Source: Homarus americanus (lineage: Eukaryota > Arthropoda > Malacostraca > Decapoda > Nephropidae). From it: a stretch of 64,000 nucleotides of DNA. A program made the position numbers and the translations under genes. Every line of letters begins with the position of its first letter. Within the stretch, counting starts at the first letter, position 1. The notes beneath the pieces were generated by a model that was not told where the DNA came from, did no database searches, and saw nothing but the letters and a program-made list of their open reading frames with translations. Location of the stretch: assembly GCF_018991925.1 (NCBI RefSeq), contig NW_024722158.1, forward strand, positions 1,310,586 through 1,374,585. Reading direction: 5' to 3'. Positions 10,517-22,780 of the stretch are shown here, in pieces.

Positions 10517-12188
10517 AGTTGTCTTGGACAGCAGTAGTACGTCTTCTTCTGAGGAATCTAACCCAGTTCCTGGCCCATCAGCACTTCAAACTCTACCTAC
10601 TGTCAAGAAGCGTGGGCGAAAAGAAGTTCTAACTCCAGAACTTTCTGCAGCATTAGATCGGACCAAGTCCTCAGATAGAATGGCCATGCACATTGTCACC
10701 CAAACTGCTCGGAGTCTGGGCCATGATGTCAGTGAATTGATTCTGAATCGATCAAGCATCAGGAGGAAACGTCAGCATCATCGCAGTAGCAGGGCAGCTG
10801 AAATCCTTTCAAACTTCAAACCAGAGTCAGTTTTAATTGTTCACTGGGATGGTAAATTGATGCCTGATTTGACGGGGCATGGGGGCCATGTTGACAGACT
10901 CCCAGTTCTTGTCTCAGGCAATGGCACCTCCCAACTTCTTGCTGTTCCAAAACTTCCCTCTGGTACCGGTGATGAACAAGCAAAAGCTGTTGTGAAGGCT
11001 TTGCAGCAATGGCACATTGCAGACATCGTGCATGGCATGTGTTTTGATACAACAAGCTCAAATACTGGTCACCACAAGGGTGCGTGTGTCAAAATTGAGC
11101 AGTTGCTGGGTCGTGATTTGCTATATTTTGCCTGCCGCCACCATGTACTTGAACTTGTAGCTGGAGCTGCTTTTGAAGCTGTAATGGGGCACTCAGCTGC
11201 TCCTGACATACAGCTGTTCCGAAGATTCCAAGCCAAATGGGAACAAATTGACAAGCAGAAGTTTGAAGACTCCTCCACCGACGACCTGGCAGAAGAATCG
11301 GTCAGAGCTGTTAGGGACGATCTGACCAACTTCATTGAGAAGGCTCTATTGGAGACACAGCTTCGAGATGATTATCGAGAGCTGCTAGAGCTGGCCTCCA
11401 TCTTCCTTGGCACATCACCTTCTCGGGGAGTACGATTTTCTGCTCCTGGTGCAATGCACCAAGCACGATGGATGGCAAGGACCATTCATTCCTTCAAAGT
11501 GTGGTTATTCCGTTCTCAGTTTAAGCTTACTCCAAAGGAGAACAGAGGACTAAGTGATTTGTGCATTTTCTTTGCCCGAATATATGTGAAGGCTTGGACA
11601 ACTGCTCCACTTGCTGCAAAGGCACCAAAAGGAGATCTGATGTTGCTTAAAGCTCTACAAGACTACAGTACCATCAGCGATGCCATATCAAAGGCAACTT
11701 TCCACAAAATGATAAGACACCTCTGGTACTTGTCAGAAGAGTTGGTTGTATTGGCCTTCTTTGATGACGATGTTCTCCCAGCAGTGAAGGACCGCATGTT
11801 GGAAGCTATGAACATCGTTATTGGAGAAGAAAAGCATGTCAAACGGGTTACAATCAATCCAGACACACTCCAAGTGAAGAACCTATATGATTTCACGACA
11901 AAGAACACAAAGTCATTTTTCAAAAAGCTCAACTTGAATACAGATTTCCTGGCCCTCCCAATAGAACAGTGGAAAGATGATCCTGGCTTCCAAAATGCAA
12001 AAGCCAGTGTACAAGCTTTGTCTGTGATCAATGATCATGTAGAAAGAGGAGTAGCCTTAGTCCAAGAGTTCTCAGGCCGCATCACCAAGGACGAACAGCA
12101 ACTGCAGTATCTACTGCAGGCAGTTGCTGACCACAGGAAATCATTCCCTAATGCCCTCAAGCAGACCTTACTGGGCGACAAAGAGTGA
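10428..12188 (+). CDS. Transposase-like protein (RNase H-like fold suspected, hAT-like motifs), LINE-derived N-terminus
   Basis: 586 codons, open to a TGA at 12186. Residues 1 to about 29 are translated from the LINE-A tail; the native protein resumes around VVLDSSSTSS (residue 31). Candidate catalytic or metal motifs, in order: HWDGK (D141), CFDTTSSNTG (D207), CRHH (C236 and H239, a CxxH) and ARWMARTIHSFK, resembling the D...D...CxxH...RW order of hAT transposases. The final acidic residue is not obvious. The family is otherwise uncharacterised to me, and the link to hAT is inference. It lies within TIRs of TAGGGTGG type, so transposition is the likely role. This portion has no frameshift, although the upstream part has three. 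Confidence 0.72.
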   Translation: MKRKSNQRRDRSPKRLTSRSVAKRIKVIEKVVLDSSSTSSSEESNPVPGPSALQTLPTVKKRGRKEVLTPELSAALDRTKSSDRMAMHIVTQTARSLGHDVSELILNRSSIRRKRQHHRSSRAAEILSNFKPESVLIVHWDGKLMPDLTGHGGHVDRLPVLVSGNGTSQLLAVPKLPSGTGDEQAKAVVKALQQWHIADIVHGMCFDTTSSNTGHHKGACVKIEQLLGRDLLYFACRHHVLELVAGAAFEAVMGHSAAPDIQLFRRFQAKWEQIDKQKFEDSSTDDLAEESVRAVRDDLTNFIEKALLETQLRDDYRELLELASIFLGTSPSRGVRFSAPGAMHQARWMARTIHSFKVWLFRSQFKLTPKENRGLSDLCIFFARIYVKAWTTAPLAAKAPKGDLMLLKALQDYSTISDAISKATFHKMIRHLWYLSEELVVLAFFDDDVLPAVKDRMLEAMNIVIGEEKHVKRVTINPDTLQVKNLYDFTTKNTKSFFKKLNLNTDFLALPIEQWKDDPGFQNAKASVQALSVINDHVERGVALVQEFSGRITKDEQQLQYLLQAVADHRKSFPNALKQTLLGDKE

Positions 12189-12470
12189 GACTGGTCCTCA
12201 TGCGACCCCTGCCTTGAGCAGCTAATACCCACTTAGACTAAGTTTGGGGGGGGGGGGGCAGGCTTGGGGGCTAGGAAATGATGTGTTATGAACATTAAGC
12301 ATAGGCATAATATTGTTAAATTTCATTTGACTTGAGCAACCTCTAATTATTAAGATATTTAAACAATATTTTACAGGCAATGTTTCTACCCCAAACGAAA
12401 ACTTTTGCCAGGGTTTGTGACAAAAAAAATGGCAAATTTTGTTTTTTGCCCCAAAATATGGCCCACCCTA

Positions 12471-12698
<228 letters not shown>

Positions 12699-12853
12699 GT
12701 ACGATGACTACATGATATGATGAGGCGCACGGGAGCCGCATTCCTAGTTCTCCAGCCAGCAACTGACGCCTCCCACCACCTCTATCACCCTCATACTTTC
12801 ATTGCCGTCACCTGAAGTTCACAGTAGAGAAAAGTCTTTGGGAACGTGTCAAC

Positions 12854-14527
12854 ATGGATGGTATTACCGCTCGTAGGAAGGCTAAAGTAGCTGCACATGA
12901 AGCCATTAAGAAACAGGCTGACGTAACTGGTGAGAGAGAGGCGTACCAGTTACATGGTGTTGCCCGGAGGAAAACTGTACTGGAAGTACAGGAGGCTGGT
13001 ACAGAAATGATTACACGTAAAGCAAACGTGTTGTTGGATGCTGAAGTCCTTGAGAGTACATTAGGTATGCTCAAATGTGATGATTGTAACGGTAGTGTGA
13101 AGGTTTTAGTGAAACCCGTGTGTGTTGATACCGTGGTGTCAGTGACATGTGTGGATTGTAACAAGATTGTGCTTGAAATAAAACCCAAATTAATGAATGT
13201 GAACAAAACTGAAAAAGAAGAAGACATATATGAAAATAATCTAAGTTTAGTATTAACATTGGCTAGTCGTGACGTTAGTTATAGAGAATTCTTTGATGCA
13301 GCTGAGAGTATGAAAATAGGTGGTCTGTCATACAAGTCATGGCTCAGACATTTAAGGTATATTCATAATGCCTTACTCAAGAAGTGTGTTGTTATGTTCC
13401 TTAAAGCTAGAAGTGCTGTTCAGATGATATATGGAGAGATAGGTCGACATCCAGATACTGATGGTATTTTAAACATTGATGTGAGTTATGAAAGTGCTTG
13501 GCTTGATCAGGGACCTGAGAGATACTATGGCGTGGGCGTTGTTATTGAACTTTACACTGGCATTGTGTTGGACTGGGAATTTGTGTCAAGTTACTGCCAC
13601 GAGTGTAAAGAGAAGAAAGAAGACAAGGTGCAGGGAAGCTATGATGAATGGAAGAGGAGTCATGAACGTAACTGCAATATGAATTACAAGGGTGATAGTG
13701 ACGGTAGGGAAGAAGCAGTTGTCCAGAGGATGTGTTCAAGATCTGTAGAGAGATACCAAGTTAGGTATGTTGTGTTTATCACAGAAAGAGACTCTAACGC
13801 TTGTGACAAAATAATGCAAATGAATAATGGACAGGGCCCGTATGGTGCTAAACATGCTGTTGTCAAAGAGGAGAGTATAAGTCATTTGAGGAAGGAACTG
13901 GGTGCAGCTCTGTATAAGGTAAGGGATCAAATGATTAAAATGAAATGCCCAGAGCTGACTAAAGAAGTTATTGGGAATATTCAGTCCCATTGTGAAATGT
14001 CGGTGAGACTAAACTTAGGAAAATCACGAAAAGATATGAAGAGAGCCATTTTTTCCTCGTACCTTCACTGCACGGCCGTAGATGACACACCTGATCGACA
14101 CCAGTTTTGCCCGCAAGGCCCAGACTCACTGTGTTTTTGGCAGAAGGCGCGTGCAAGGAATCAGACCCCACCACCACATAGAGAGGCAAACATGTTCACT
14201 AACTTCTTTGACCTTACTGATGAAATTAAGGACAAAATAACTCATATCTATGCGAGGCTCGCCGATGATGATTTTCTAATCCATTGTCGCTTAGTAAATA
14301 CACTGACTAGCAGTAAGACTCTCCTTGGTTGGGTTTGGCACAGATGTGGAAGAGAAAGATACAGGAGATTAGAAATGTTGCAATTTGCAACAGCACTGAC
14401 CTGTCTTGAGTGGAATATGGGCTATACAGAAGGGGGCCTACATAAGGAGCTGGGGTTGAAGTACACACCGCACACAGCAAGAATGAAGGAAGTCATGGAG
14501 AGATCCAGAGTAACAAGATATCAGTAG
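12854..14527 (+). CDS. Mutator-like transposase, copy 1 (premature stop)
   Basis: 557 codons ending at a TAG (14525-14527); the sister copy has AAG there and runs 29 residues further, so this copy is C-terminally truncated by one substitution. Domain order: basic N-terminus; a four-Cys zinc-binding block (C75, C78, C99, C102); then the Mutator-like transposase domain with LNIDVSYESAW (D209), a CHEC pair (C248, C251), TERDSNAC (D313) and VVKEESISHL (E339/E340, H344), followed by HCTAVDDTPDRHQFCP with further Cys and His. This matches the arthropod Mutator-like family by motif memory. About 98% identical at the protein level to 39883-41643. Start chosen at ATG 12854, the same in both copies. 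Confidence 0.85.
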   Translation: MDGITARRKAKVAAHEAIKKQADVTGEREAYQLHGVARRKTVLEVQEAGTEMITRKANVLLDAEVLESTLGMLKCDDCNGSVKVLVKPVCVDTVVSVTCVDCNKIVLEIKPKLMNVNKTEKEEDIYENNLSLVLTLASRDVSYREFFDAAESMKIGGLSYKSWLRHLRYIHNALLKKCVVMFLKARSAVQMIYGEIGRHPDTDGILNIDVSYESAWLDQGPERYYGVGVVIELYTGIVLDWEFVSSYCHECKEKKEDKVQGSYDEWKRSHERNCNMNYKGDSDGREEAVVQRMCSRSVERYQVRYVVFITERDSNACDKIMQMNNGQGPYGAKHAVVKEESISHLRKELGAALYKVRDQMIKMKCPELTKEVIGNIQSHCEMSVRLNLGKSRKDMKRAIFSSYLHCTAVDDTPDRHQFCPQGPDSLCFWQKARARNQTPPPHREANMFTNFFDLTDEIKDKITHIYARLADDDFLIHCRLVNTLTSSKTLLGWVWHRCGRERYRRLEMLQFATALTCLEWNMGYTEGGLHKELGLKYTPHTARMKEVMERSRVTRYQ

Positions 14528-15418
<891 letters not shown>

Positions 15419-15429
15419 CAACTCCTCAC

Positions 15430-15503
15430 CCCGCCAGGATTCGAACCCATGGCCCAAGACTGTGACCGGGGAACGCTACCTCTAGTCCACCAGGATACAA
15501 AAG
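15430..15503 (-). mobile_element. tRNA-derived SINE-like unit (left arm)
   Basis: On the minus strand, TGGACTAGAGG resembles a pol III A box and GGTTCGAATCC is a perfect B box, about 35 bp apart, with tRNA-like spacing. It lacks a full cloverleaf by eye, and its inverted partner is at 15745-15818, so a SINE is more likely than a functional tRNA. Confidence 0.6.
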
Positions 15504-15744
15504 CAGTCCTAGACTCTGTTATATTTCACACAAAGTCAGTTCAATGAGCTTATGGCGCCGTGAACCTCTAATGGGGACTACCTGTATCACTTACTGTAGG
15601 TGGTCAGAATAACGTTTTACCAAATCCGGCTTCGAAACACAAGGATCCATATATATACGGGTAGTCCTCATTAGAGGTTCACGGTGCCATAAGCTCGTTG
15701 AACTGACTTTGTGTGAAATATAACAGAGTCTAGGACTGCTTTTG

Positions 15745-15818
15745 TATCCTGGTGGTCTAGAGGTAGCGCTCCCCGGTCACAGTCGTGGGCCTTGGTTTCG
15801 AATCTTGGCGGGTGAGGT
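15745..15818 (+). mobile_element. tRNA-derived SINE-like unit (right arm)
   Basis: TGGTCTAGAGG (A box-like) and GGTTTCGAATC (B box with one extra T) in the same arrangement as the left arm. The extra base weakens the B box. Confidence 0.58.
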
Positions 15819-15869
15819 TTTGATATTATGTAGAAGTCAGCGCGCTTTATTGGGCTAATGACACACACA

Positions 15870-15990
<121 letters not shown>

Positions 15991-16039
15991 CATCCACAAT
16001 GGAAAAGTGGATAAGGTTGATTTTAATATATGAATAGCA

Positions 16040-17430
16040 ATGTGTTTAAAAAAAAAGTGTTTATTTGACCTTAACTTTACCAACATAATATGTAAAGTAC
16101 TTGAGAGTATTATCAGAGATGCCGCAATGGAACATCTAATGGGAAACAACCTTGTAAAGCATTGCCAACACGGTTTTATGCCAGGGCGCTCCTGCTTAAC
16201 ACAATTGCTCAGAGTATTGGATATTGGACACTTTCGACAGTGTACCCCATGAAAGGCTGAAAATCATGCTGGAAGGGTACGGAATTCGGGGGAATGTCTT
16301 AGCGTGGATAGAAGTCTTTCTACATGACCGCAAGCAGTGTGTGGTAATTAATGGCACAAAATCGTCATCCGTACGTGTCACAAGTGGGGTACTACAGGGT
16401 AGCGTATTGGGCCCGCTGTTGTTTGTTTGTTTCATAAATGACATGCCTGACGCGTTGTACACTCTTCCATACAAATGTTTGCCGATGACGCCAAGTTATT
16501 TCGGGAAATTAAGAACCAAGTTGACTGTGAAGAGCTGCAGAAGGACCTCTGTGGGCTCCAGGAATGGTCGAAGGAATGGCTGCTGAGATTCAATGTCACG
16601 TAGTGTAAGAGGATGCACCTGGGGCGTACCAACGGTAAGGAGGCGTATCATATGTCCCAACGGGATGAAGAAACTGCACTATTTGAGACTGAATGTGAGA
16701 AGGACCTAGGTGTGTATTTTGACAATGAGCTGAAGTTCTCGGGCCATTGCGAGAAGAAGGTAAACCAGGCAAATAAATTATTAGGTCCTTTAAGAAGGTC
16801 GGTTAGATATATAGATGGTCCGTCCCTTGTAACGATCTTCAAGAGCGAAGTGCTTCCCCATCTGGAGTACTGTCACCCTGTCTGGTCCCTGAGATATGCT
16901 AGGGACTGTCAGTTGGTTGAAAATGTTCAAAGGAGGGCCACCAGACTGGTGCCTGCACTTCGGCACCTCAGCTACCCTGAGAGATTGGATCGCCTGAACT
17001 TGCCTAGCTTATATTACAGACGGGCAAGGGGTGACCTAGCTGAGGTGTATAAGCATCTCAGGGGGCACTACTCAGTCGAGTGTCCTTACTTGGAGCTGGC
17101 GGACGCTCGCCCCACAAGGGGTCACAGCTCAAGATTGAAGAAGCCGCAAGTCCAGATAACTGTGAGGGCAAACTTTTTCGGTATGAGGGTTGTAAACTCT
17201 TGGAACAACCTACCAGAAAGTGTTGTGACGGCACCGAGTGTGAGCTCTTTCAAGACAAGACTTGACCAACACTGGAGCGGGTTCAGGTACATTCAGGAGC
17301 CGGTGCATGCCCAGTACTTGTCAACAGTGCGTAACAGAGACGTGACTGATCGCCCGGGCGGCTAGCGAGCCAATATTTTGTTGAAGAGGATAAATGAAAA
17401 GGAAAAGTAATCAGAGGATAAAATTAAAAA
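16040..17430 (+). pseudogene. LINE-A reverse transcriptase, 5'-truncated and frameshifted
   Basis: Begins inside the RT domain (ICKVLESIIRDAAMEHL, then QHGFMPGRSCLTQLL). A deletion after RVLDI removes the first catalytic block down to FDSVPHERL. Next comes TSGVLQGSVLGPLLF, and FADDAK is visible at about 16478-16495 in another frame. A long C-terminal region follows (16613-17365, 250 residues with the LEYCHPVW and RRARGDL motifs). It ends in the family's terminal module GTGACTGATCGCCCGGGCGG near 17341. CR1/Jockey-like by RT motifs; non-functional. Confidence 0.85.
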
Positions 17431-17439
17431 ATTAACTTT

Positions 17440-17740
17440 AACAAATTAAGAGTAAATAGTTCTGCTCTCTCTTTCTCTCTCAAAATATGAATGGCATAAA
17501 TATTGGGTGACACGTAATCAAGTCGTTACGTTACTCTACTGGTCTTGTTTCCGTGTGGTGGTGACTTTTAAACAACTCTATCCAGAGTATTATTAACATA
17601 CAATAACATAACTAATTGTATATGTGTTGGCCAATATTCTCACTCTTCGTTCTTTTATATCCTTATTACGACTGTATTTCATTCTTGACGTTGACCTCAC
17701 TAGAGGAAAGGTCACTGCAGGCTTAGCTCCAGGGGATCAA
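17440..17740. other. 5' flank of the CR1-like LINE; no gene seen
   Basis: A/T-rich with a short CT tract at 17463-17480. It is probably the 5' UTR of the CR1-like element that follows; no boundary is visible. Confidence 0.35.
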
Positions 17741-18178
17741 TTGTCAGTAATGGCTAGTGCTACTGGTGAACATGACTGTGCCCTTCTGAGGGCCGAGTTA
17801 GAGAGGGCCAAGGAAGAAATCTTGAAATTAAAGGAAGATATAGCGAGGATGAAGGAAGAAGATACGAGACAAGGAAAGCCCGTATCTGACTAAAACTCAG
17901 GCGAATGGAAGGTTGTGAGGAAAGACAACCAAACTGGAGGTGAAAAAACACACCATGAAAGCGACAACAACAGCTAGGTGTACCAACTCTTTCAGTCCTT
18001 TGACAGACGAATCGGACGTTAGCATAGTCAGGGACAAGGCTGACAAGGAAGGTACGAAAACCTTAATCGTTAGCGATTCCCAGGTACGGTACCTGGACAG
18101 AGCTTTCTGTGGTAAAAATAAAAATAGGATGAGGGTGTGTTTGCCAGGAGCAGGGGTGGGGGATATAGTTGACAGGAT

Positions 18179-18667
18179 TGTAGTGGACGTCTCCCCTACA
18201 AACTGCGTAGCTGCACACCACCTGCTACCGTCTTCCCTAGCAACCAAGCGTATCCGCATTCCAATGCCCGCCGTATCCTAGCAACCGAGCCAAAAGGCCG
18301 GCGACTTCTCGGGTTTTCCCAACATGACTCATAGCGGCTGCTGGGTATATAAGCTCTGTCTCTCTCTTGAGATTCATTCTGCCCATTTTCCTGAACAAGC
18401 AACACCTCCTCCAGCAAGCTCCTAGCTGTTAACATTTATTCAACCAGGAGGCCAGCAACAGGCAACATCTTCTCTAACGAAGCTCCTGCACATCTACCTC
18501 CTTCAACACGCTACTCACCGAACGTCTTCTACTGAGCAGCTCCCCACCACACAGCATCTCCAGCACCAGACTGTCTTCATATATCTTATATATTATACAA
18601 GAAAACCACATAAGAGTTTCCTTCCATCCTGAGTGCTAGACAACATTAATATCTCGTTACCCCTACA
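18179..18667 (+). repeat. 5' LTR of TRIM
   Basis: Starts TGTAGTGGACG, ends TTACCCCTACA; contains a TATATAA box near 18348 and a shared downstream promoter-like region. Longer than the 3' LTR in its second half, where the two have diverged by indels. Confidence 0.9.
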
Positions 18668-18668
18668 A

Positions 18669-18685
18669 TGGTGACTCCCGGAGAT
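18669..18685 (+). promoter_or_regulatory. Primer-binding site of TRIM
   Basis: TGGTGACTCCCGGAG lies one base after the LTR. Minus-oriented relatives carry TGGTGACCCCGGAGTGA at the same place. Confidence 0.75.
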
Positions 18686-19231
18686 TAGCACTCACACAGG
18701 ATGGAGGAGACACTGATCACGCTCCCAGTCTTCAAGCAGACACCGGCTCCTCTTCCTGCCCCACGCACCACATTCTGACAACCCCAGCACACCCGTCCTG
18801 CCTCAGACGCCGACCCCGGCCCAGCAGTTCCTGCCGTGAGGGAAGCACACAATACCCATCGCCTCCACACCCCCTCTTTTCTCCCTCAGGTACTCCCTGC
18901 TAATGTCCTGCACCCTGCTGCTGTCGTGGACCCAGCTGCTGTCACGAGCCCTAATCCGCTTCTGCTGACACAGCCCCTGCTCCTGACCCAGGCCCACACA
19001 CACCCCAGCAGGCGCATCTGACGACCCTGTACCTGTCGTGAGGGAAGCACAACATTCATCGCCTCCACACACCCTTTTTCTCCCTTCTCCCACAGATAGT
19101 GTGTATCTAGACAGTTGTATTTCAGCGATCGGCTCATCACGACATCGCCGTTGTCTCACATGAGGCATGCACCGCCAGGTCTTCCTCACATGTGCTAATC
19201 AACTCTACAAACAACAAGTCTCCTACACCGC

Positions 19232-19250
19232 CTGGAGGGGAGGGGGAGTA
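19232..19250 (+). promoter_or_regulatory. Polypurine tract of TRIM
   Basis: GGAGGGGAGGGGGAGTA ends two bases before the 3' LTR, the expected plus-strand primer position. Confidence 0.85.
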
Positions 19251-19251
19251 T

Positions 19252-19710
19252 TGTAGTGGACGTCTCCCCTACAAACTGCGTAGCTGCACACCACCTGCTA
19301 CCGTCTTCCCTAGCAACCAAGCGTATCCGCATTCCAATGCCCGCCGTATCCTAGCAACCGAGCCAAAAGGCCGGCGACTTCTCGGGTTTTCCCAACATGG
19401 CTCATAGCGGCTGCTGGGTATATAAGCTCTGTCTCTCCAGTGAGATTCATTCTGACCATTCTTCTTGAACAAGCAACACCTCCTCCTCAGCCGCTGCCTG
19501 GCAGCCTTCGCTCCTCCTCGCCTGCCTGGCGGCCCTCGCTCCCGCCAGCCAGCATGGCGACCCACCAGCTGTCCTCTGAGCTTCCTCACCAGACGGCATC
19601 TCCAGCACCAGACTGTCTCTCATATAACTTATATATTATACAAGAAAACCACATTAGAGTTTCCTTCCATCCTGAGTGCTAGACAACATTAATATCTCGA
19701 TACCCCTACA
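19252..19710 (+). repeat. 3' LTR of TRIM
   Basis: Begins TGTAGTGGACG and ends ATACCCCTACA, directly followed by the GGAT duplication. Confidence 0.9.
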
Positions 19711-20199
19711 GGATGGACAATATCTTGTCTGGTAATGGGAACAAACCCTTATCTGCCTTAGTGCAGAAGACAATGATATTGGCTTCTTGATAAGTTCAAG
19801 ACAGCTATAGAACGTATTAGGTCGAAGGGAGGGATCCCTATCATATGTGGTGTCCTACCTAGAAGGAGAGTTGGCAATGAATGGTTGTCAAGGGCAGTTG
19901 GTGTCAACGGCCATCTTGACAGATATTGGAAGTCGATATCAGTCCCATTCATTGACAACTGGGACAACTTTTACAGCAGAAGGGGCCTTTATGCTAAGGA
20001 TGGGGTGCATTTGTCTAGGGATGGTGTGGCAACCCTGGCTGGCTCTCGAGACGTCAGTTTAAAAGATGTCCAAGTTTTTGAACTGCTAGGGGAACATATG
20101 AGCACGGGGATGGAGGAGACTGCAGTGGGAGCGGGTAAACAAAGTGAAAGGTTACAGGGAAATAGTGTTAGGAATGATGACAAAACCAAATTCGGCAGG

Positions 20200-21535
20200 G
20201 TGTTAAAACCTAAACGCGACAAAGAGAGGACTCAGAACAAGACTAACTACGCAAACAGTAGAAGTATGAGAAACAAAATGGATGAAATCAGGGCGTTGGT
20301 ATGTTCCGAAAAAATCGATATAATAGCATTCACTGAAACGTGGATAAACCTAGACTCACACCAGTTACCTGTCGAATACCAAATTGCAGGTTACAAATTA
20401 TTCCATACCGATAGGCAGATTAGGAAAGGAGTTGGAGTAGCACTCTATGTCAGGGATAATCTGAAGTGTGAAATAAATAAGGAAATAAAAACTGAGCGGA
20501 ATACAGAAACAATTTGGATAAAATTAATCGAACCTAGGGAAAATTTAATCACAGGTTTAATATAAAGACTTCCTAATCTTGATAGAGTTAACGAACGACA
20601 TATTTGGGATGAAATGCGCAGGGCTTCCATACATAGCAAAGTCTGTATAGTAAACGACTTTAACTTTAGCCAAATAGATTGGATTGACCTTACGGGTAAC
20701 TCAGAATCAGAGGATTTTCTTGAAACCATCCAGGACTGTTTCCTAAGTCAACATATAACTGAACCCACCTGGGGTAATAATATATTCGATTTAGTTCTGT
20801 CAAACAGAGAAAACCTCATTAGTAATGTCGAGGTAGGGAACGAACTTGATAACAGAGATCACAAAGAAATAAGATTCCAATTAGAATTTCAGGGCAGCCG
20901 CAAGGAAAATTCCACCTTACCTGGAGACCTGACGGTTGAGGATGACCTGATCATGAGATCTGAGGTTGATGAGTTCCACAACAATTTTAAATAATAAGTT
21001 ACTTAATGCAAAAAGGTAGAACATACTATACAGAAAACTCAGATCAAACAACAATGACCCTAAATGGATAAATAATTATTTAAAGAACATTATTGGATAA
21101 AGGAAGGCTGTAGGTAGAAGAATAAACTGTGGTGAAATTTACCTCCGAGATTATTATAAGGTATTGACCAGTAGGGATAACACCGAGATAAGAAAAGCAG
21201 AGGAATAATGAACTGAAGGTAGCAGGGGAGGTGAAGTCAAACCGCAAGGGGTTCTACCAAATGTATCAAACTAAAACATGAGAAAAGATTGGACCAATAC
21301 AGTCAGATACCGGCGAGCTAACTGATAACGACGGAGAAATGAGCAATAATCTGAATAAATATTTTCCAACAGTTTTCACCACCGAAAATTTAAACATGAT
21401 ATCCGAGGCACCGACTCTATACAGAGATAGTGAAGAAAAGAAATTAAGCGAGATAGTAGTGACTAGTAACGATGTTAGTAAGCAAATAGACAAACTAAAG
21501 CCTAATAAGTCACTTGCTCCCGATGATAAGAACTG
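20200..21535 (+). pseudogene. CR1-like LINE ORF2: endonuclease and start of RT, truncated
   Basis: In frame with the ORF1 end, an APE-type endonuclease starts at NYANSRSMRNKMDEIRAL and has FTETWIN, GVGVALYVRDNL, then (after a stop at 20563) NDFNFSQIDW, where GDFN would be expected (Gly replaced by Asn), and DHKEI. The linker to the RT is broken; RT N-terminal sequence with NKLKPNKS-type motif follows at 21339-21535. It ends abruptly against Gypsy integrase sequence on the opposite strand. CR1-like and distinct from LINE-A. Confidence 0.75.
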
Positions 21536-21900
21536 TTAATGGAACTTTGTACATCAGACGTACACTCATCCCGGTTCGTGTTAGTAAAATCCAAGCTAGT
21601 ACAAAGATGATTAAGAATCTTCCTGTTAAGCGGTTCAGCTGTCCCGTTGGCTGCAGGATGATGGGCTGTGATATTACATTTATTAATGTGATACAGTTCA
21701 CATAATTTAGTTAACATCGCGTTGTTAAATTCACCTCCGTTATCTGTAAGTAGAACGTTAGGAGTGTCATGCCTGTCGAGAGCACGACTCTTAAAGGCTC
21801 GGGCAATTGTCTCTCTGTTCTCTTATCAAGGATAGGTGCTAGTTCACAGTAACGTGTCTATCATTACTAAAATATATTTATTATTATGATGAGTCTGTAC
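21536..21900 (-). pseudogene. Gypsy-type integrase core fragment
   Basis: On the minus strand, LTDNGGEFNN (second catalytic Asp) is followed by HHPAANGTAEPLNRK (catalytic Glu) with normal spacing. Upstream the frame is broken around the first Asp region. No LTR, RT or other domain is attached, so this is a fragment joined directly to the truncated CR1 ORF2. Confidence 0.78.
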
Positions 21901-22590
21901 TAGACCACCTAAAACATCAGTGTAATATTTTTGGGTGCCTTCCTACACTGATACCATAGAATTTGTGTGACCACTCGAATTAATACTTTGATATTTACAG
22001 ATAATGAGTGAGCAGTGAACATCTGCTGTGTTAAGTGTGTGGTGAACAGTGGTTCATATCCGAGTGTCACTGGAAAACCATAAATGTACAAAGGTTATGT
22101 AATTTAATATTTTATTTGTAACTGTGACATCTATTTGATTCAATTGTTGTGAACTAATAGAAAGTGTTTTAGTTCTCAGTTGACATCAGTGTGTGACAAT
22201 TGAATTTATTGATACAGAACAAGTTTAGTGTTATATTTTTCATTTTTGTAATTTTATTGCATTGTGCATTTTACAGTGTTGACTTTTATGCATTGCTAGT
22301 AAATGTGCTATATGTATGTGAGAACTAATGCAAGTGTATTTTCAGTAATTGTATTGATTGGGTTGAAGACTCCGTGGTGAGATGGAAGCCTATAACAATG
22401 AAATCTCTTGAAATGGATTGTTGAAAATACATGTAAGGCTCCACCAAGTGTGAGTAAAGCATAGAGTAATTTGTGAAATGTTAATACAGTGCTAAGATAA
22501 TTGCGCACTAACAGAGACAGTGAATACTTGTAAAGTATTATCAATTATTTTGACAATTAATAACCTGAGCATTACTCTGAGTACTTTAGA
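21901..22590. other. No gene recognised
   Basis: A/T-rich sequence with many stops in all frames; possibly more of the Gypsy element, but no domain supports this. Confidence 0.4.
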
Positions 22591-22591
22591 A

Positions 22592-22780
22592 CAGGGGTTC
22601 TCAAACTGTTTTCAACCAAGGATCCCTTATATACCATGACGCATACAAATATTGTCAATAATGAAAGAATAAATCATAGTCCAAAGCATTTGTTCATTTC
22701 AACCCAAATCCAAAATATCCTGTGAATTGGAATCTCCAAATCTCTCACAAACGTTAAATCACTGCTTTAGAGTACTCAAA
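22592..22780. mobile_element. hAT/MER5-like MITE fragment
   Basis: Starts CAGGGGTTCTCAAACTG, the common animal hAT MITE end, and continues with ACCAAGGATCCCTTAT. The partner end is not visible, so it is a fragment. Confidence 0.55.

Larger units (their letters stand above)
18179..19710 (+). mobile_element. Complete non-autonomous LTR retroelement (TRIM type)
   Basis: TG...CA-bounded LTRs at 18179-18667 (489 bp) and 19252-19710 (459 bp) share a long near-identical 5' half (TGTAGTGGACGTCTCCCCTA...). The element is flanked by the 4-bp duplication GGAT (18175-18178 and 19711-19714). A primer-binding site and polypurine tract are in the right places. The internal region is only 584 bp, proline-codon-rich and without gag or pol, so it must be mobilised in trans. 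Related pieces lie at 7341-8735, 32590-32925, 39061-39462 and 52709-55873. Confidence 0.93.
17750..20160 (+). pseudogene. CR1-like LINE ORF1 (coiled coil + SGNH esterase), split by a TRIM
   Basis: The first part (17750-18174) starts at ATG 17750 with a charged coiled coil (LLRAELERAKEEILKLKED), meets a stop near 17891, and resumes with LIVSDSQVRYLD (block I, Ser nucleophile) and RVCLPGAGVGDIVDR. The TRIM (18179-19710) interrupts it. The second part (from 19711) continues MDNILSGN, then an NDI block in another frame, a GVLPRRRVGNEW block, and DGVHLSRDG (the DxxH block). An esterase-type ORF1 is characteristic of CR1 elements. Frames are broken by at least two lesions besides the insertion. Confidence 0.75.

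Noticed and set aside
12808..13227. 139-codon antisense ORF opposite the Mutator-like transposase (also at 39837-40256)
   Set aside because: Present in both copies only because the sense strand is conserved; no domain or start context.
15430..15503. Functional tRNA gene on the minus strand
   Set aside because: A and B boxes are present, but no convincing full cloverleaf, and it is one half of an inverted repeat; a SINE fits better.
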